From positions 186,001 through 250,000 of the forward strand of contig CANLVG010000001.1 of the NCBI GenBank assembly GCA_947494565.1: a stretch of DNA of 64,000 bases. The letters run 5' to 3'. The translations under genes were made by a program, and so were the position numbers. Shown one piece after another: positions 62,772 to 64,000 of the stretch (position 1 is its first letter; every line of letters begins with the position of its first letter). This DNA comes from an uncultured Flavobacteriaceae bacterium (GTDB lineage: Bacteria; Bacteroidota; Bacteroidia; Flavobacteriales; Flavobacteriaceae). The notes below the pieces were generated by a model. The model saw nothing but the letters and a program-made list of their open reading frames with translations. It had not been told where the DNA came from and ran no database searches.

Positions 62772-63986
62772 ATGACCAAACCTCTATTGGCACTGCTCTT
62801 CTGTTGTTTGTGCCTTACCAGCAATGCTCAGATAGCCTATGAAAATGCCTATTTCATCACCAATTCCGGGGAACGAATAGACTGCCTAATCAAAAATGTC
62901 GATTGGAAGAACAATCCAGATTCATTTGAGTACAAAATTTCAGAAAATGGGCCTCTCGAAAAGGGTTTGCCCCTGAATGTCAAAGAATTCGGGTTCTCTG
63001 ATGGAACCAAGTTCATTGGCACCAAGGTGAAAATCGATAGGTCCTCGGACTTGACAGAAAAACTCAGTTACGAGAAACAACCTGATTTTAACGATGAAGC
63101 CTTGTTTTTGAAAGTATTGGTTGAGGGCAGTGCCAAGCTTCACGGGTACACCCAAGAAGGGTTACGACGTTTTTATCTTCAAATGGGCAATGGTGCAATT
63201 GAACCTTTGGTCTACAAAAAGTATAGTACAGATGATGCTATTATCCGTGAAAATGTGGCTTTCAGGCAAAAACTGTTGAACACGCTTGAATGCAATTCGG
63301 TTTCAAACCAAGAAATCGCGAATATAAAGTATACGACCAAGACTTTGGTGAAGTTATTTCAGCGGTACAACAAGTGTATGGATAGTGGTTACGAAATTGA
63401 AAGGCCTGAACAAAAAAAGACGAAATTAAATCTTTGGCTGAACCCGAGTGTGACATCCAATAATTTTAAGGTTTCCAATGGATTGGAAACTCAATATACT
63501 TTCGATTTCCCCAGTACTATTGGGCTAAGACTGGGAACTGCGTTAGAGTTGGTTTTGCCCTATAATAAGAATAAATGGTCGGTGTTCGTCGAACCCACAT
63601 ATCAAAAGTATACTTCTGACCGTCAAGTTGAGAGATCATTTAATTTTTCTGAAGGCGACATCTTCGATGCGAGCATAACTTATAGTTCAATTGAACTTCC
63701 TGTAGGAGTACGACATTACATGTTTCTGAATGATCTTTCAAAACTTTCGATTGAAGTCGCATTTGTACACGATTTCACTATGAACTCCAACATCAATATT
63801 GATCAAACCGATGATTTGACCATAGACTCCAATGAAAATTTTGCTTTCGGAATCGGGTATGTCTTTAAAAATACGTTTCAATTCCAAATTCGGTATCAGT
63901 TACCCCGGAACATTTTGGATAATTACGTCTTTTGGTCATCCGAGTTTACAACCCTGAATTTTACTCTTGGCTATCGTCTTCTTTGA
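62772..63986 (+). CDS. Outer-membrane beta-barrel protein, PorT-like C-terminus
   Basis: Protein of 404 residues with a signal peptide (about 1-20, ending SNAQ). An N-terminal region (about 22-195) looks like a small mixed domain (ISENGPLEKGLPLNVKEFGF). The C-terminal part (about 215-404) consists of alternating amphipathic strands with loops (KWSVFVEPTYQKY, LPVGVRHYMFLN, FQFQIRYQLP) and ends in the aromatic strand LNFTLGYRLL, typical for outer-membrane insertion. Family is PorT/OMP beta-barrel-like; function unknown. The stop lies 14 bases before the end of the window. Confidence 0.82.
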   Translation: MTKPLLALLFCCLCLTSNAQIAYENAYFITNSGERIDCLIKNVDWKNNPDSFEYKISENGPLEKGLPLNVKEFGFSDGTKFIGTKVKIDRSSDLTEKLSYEKQPDFNDEALFLKVLVEGSAKLHGYTQEGLRRFYLQMGNGAIEPLVYKKYSTDDAIIRENVAFRQKLLNTLECNSVSNQEIANIKYTTKTLVKLFQRYNKCMDSGYEIERPEQKKTKLNLWLNPSVTSNNFKVSNGLETQYTFDFPSTIGLRLGTALELVLPYNKNKWSVFVEPTYQKYTSDRQVERSFNFSEGDIFDASITYSSIELPVGVRHYMFLNDLSKLSIEVAFVHDFTMNSNINIDQTDDLTIDSNENFAFGIGYVFKNTFQFQIRYQLPRNILDNYVFWSSEFTTLNFTLGYRLL

Positions 63987-64000
63987 ATGACAATGTAATT

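Overview
The window looks like chromosome of a marine-type member of the Flavobacteriaceae (Bacteroidota). This is inferred from gene content: LytS-type sensor kinases paired with LytTR regulators, AraC regulators with seven membrane helices, DUF2490 and PorT-like barrels, a fused E1 dehydrogenase, TAnnTTTG-like promoter boxes and very few Shine-Dalgarno sequences. No tRNA, rRNA, CRISPR, transposase, integrase or phage gene was seen. A genus cannot be fixed; Zobellia, Maribacter or Arenibacter relatives are a guess.

Region 1 (1-24 kb) is rich in regulators. Four LytS/LytTR two-component systems lie within 21 kb (511-2245, 8719-10507, 13570-16380, 19516-21334), with two AraC-family membrane regulators (3677-4729, 22825-23928). 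The third system has an extra middle gene that resembles a LytS kinase but has lost its phospho-acceptor His and ATP-binding Asn. Between them lie an amidohydrolase, a membrane-anchored DJ-1/PfpI protein, L-serine ammonia-lyase with a TSUP permease, an ankyrin protein followed by a serine hydrolase, phosphatidylserine decarboxylase, a second serine hydrolase, and an exported protein built from ten 34-residue SDHH repeats.

Region 2 (24-46.6 kb) is almost entirely minus strand and exported. A three-gene unit (MORN_2-like protein, DUF2490 barrel, MORN protein; 24646-28307) is bounded by two hairpin terminators. A six-gene unit (28433-42106) carries three paralogous ~1000-residue Asp-box/VPS10-like proteins, gamma-glutamyltransferase, a CocE-type hydrolase and a methyltransferase with a signal peptide. 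Upstream lie a PQQ-type sugar dehydrogenase lipoprotein, an endonuclease/phosphatase-family protein, and a TlpA/Asp-box lipoprotein pair.

Region 3 (46.7-52.4 kb) is ordinary housekeeping on both strands: Bcr/CflA and EamA transporters, a ribosome hibernation factor, YceI, TerC and small unknown proteins.

Region 4 (52.5-58.2 kb) is the strongest candidate for an undescribed pathway: a tight seven-gene operon with flavoprotein, methyltransferase, type III polyketide synthase, enoyl-reductase-like SDR, hotdog dehydratase, ketosynthase and a dedicated acyl carrier protein. The layout suggests that a custom acyl starter is built on the ACP, cyclised by the type III PKS, then methylated and oxidised to a phenolic lipid or quinone. 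This is inference by analogy with the Streptomyces griseus srsABC system. The window ends with an OmpA/lipocalin lipoprotein pair, a fused 2-oxoacid dehydrogenase E1, an isopenicillin-N-synthase-like dioxygenase and an outer-membrane barrel.
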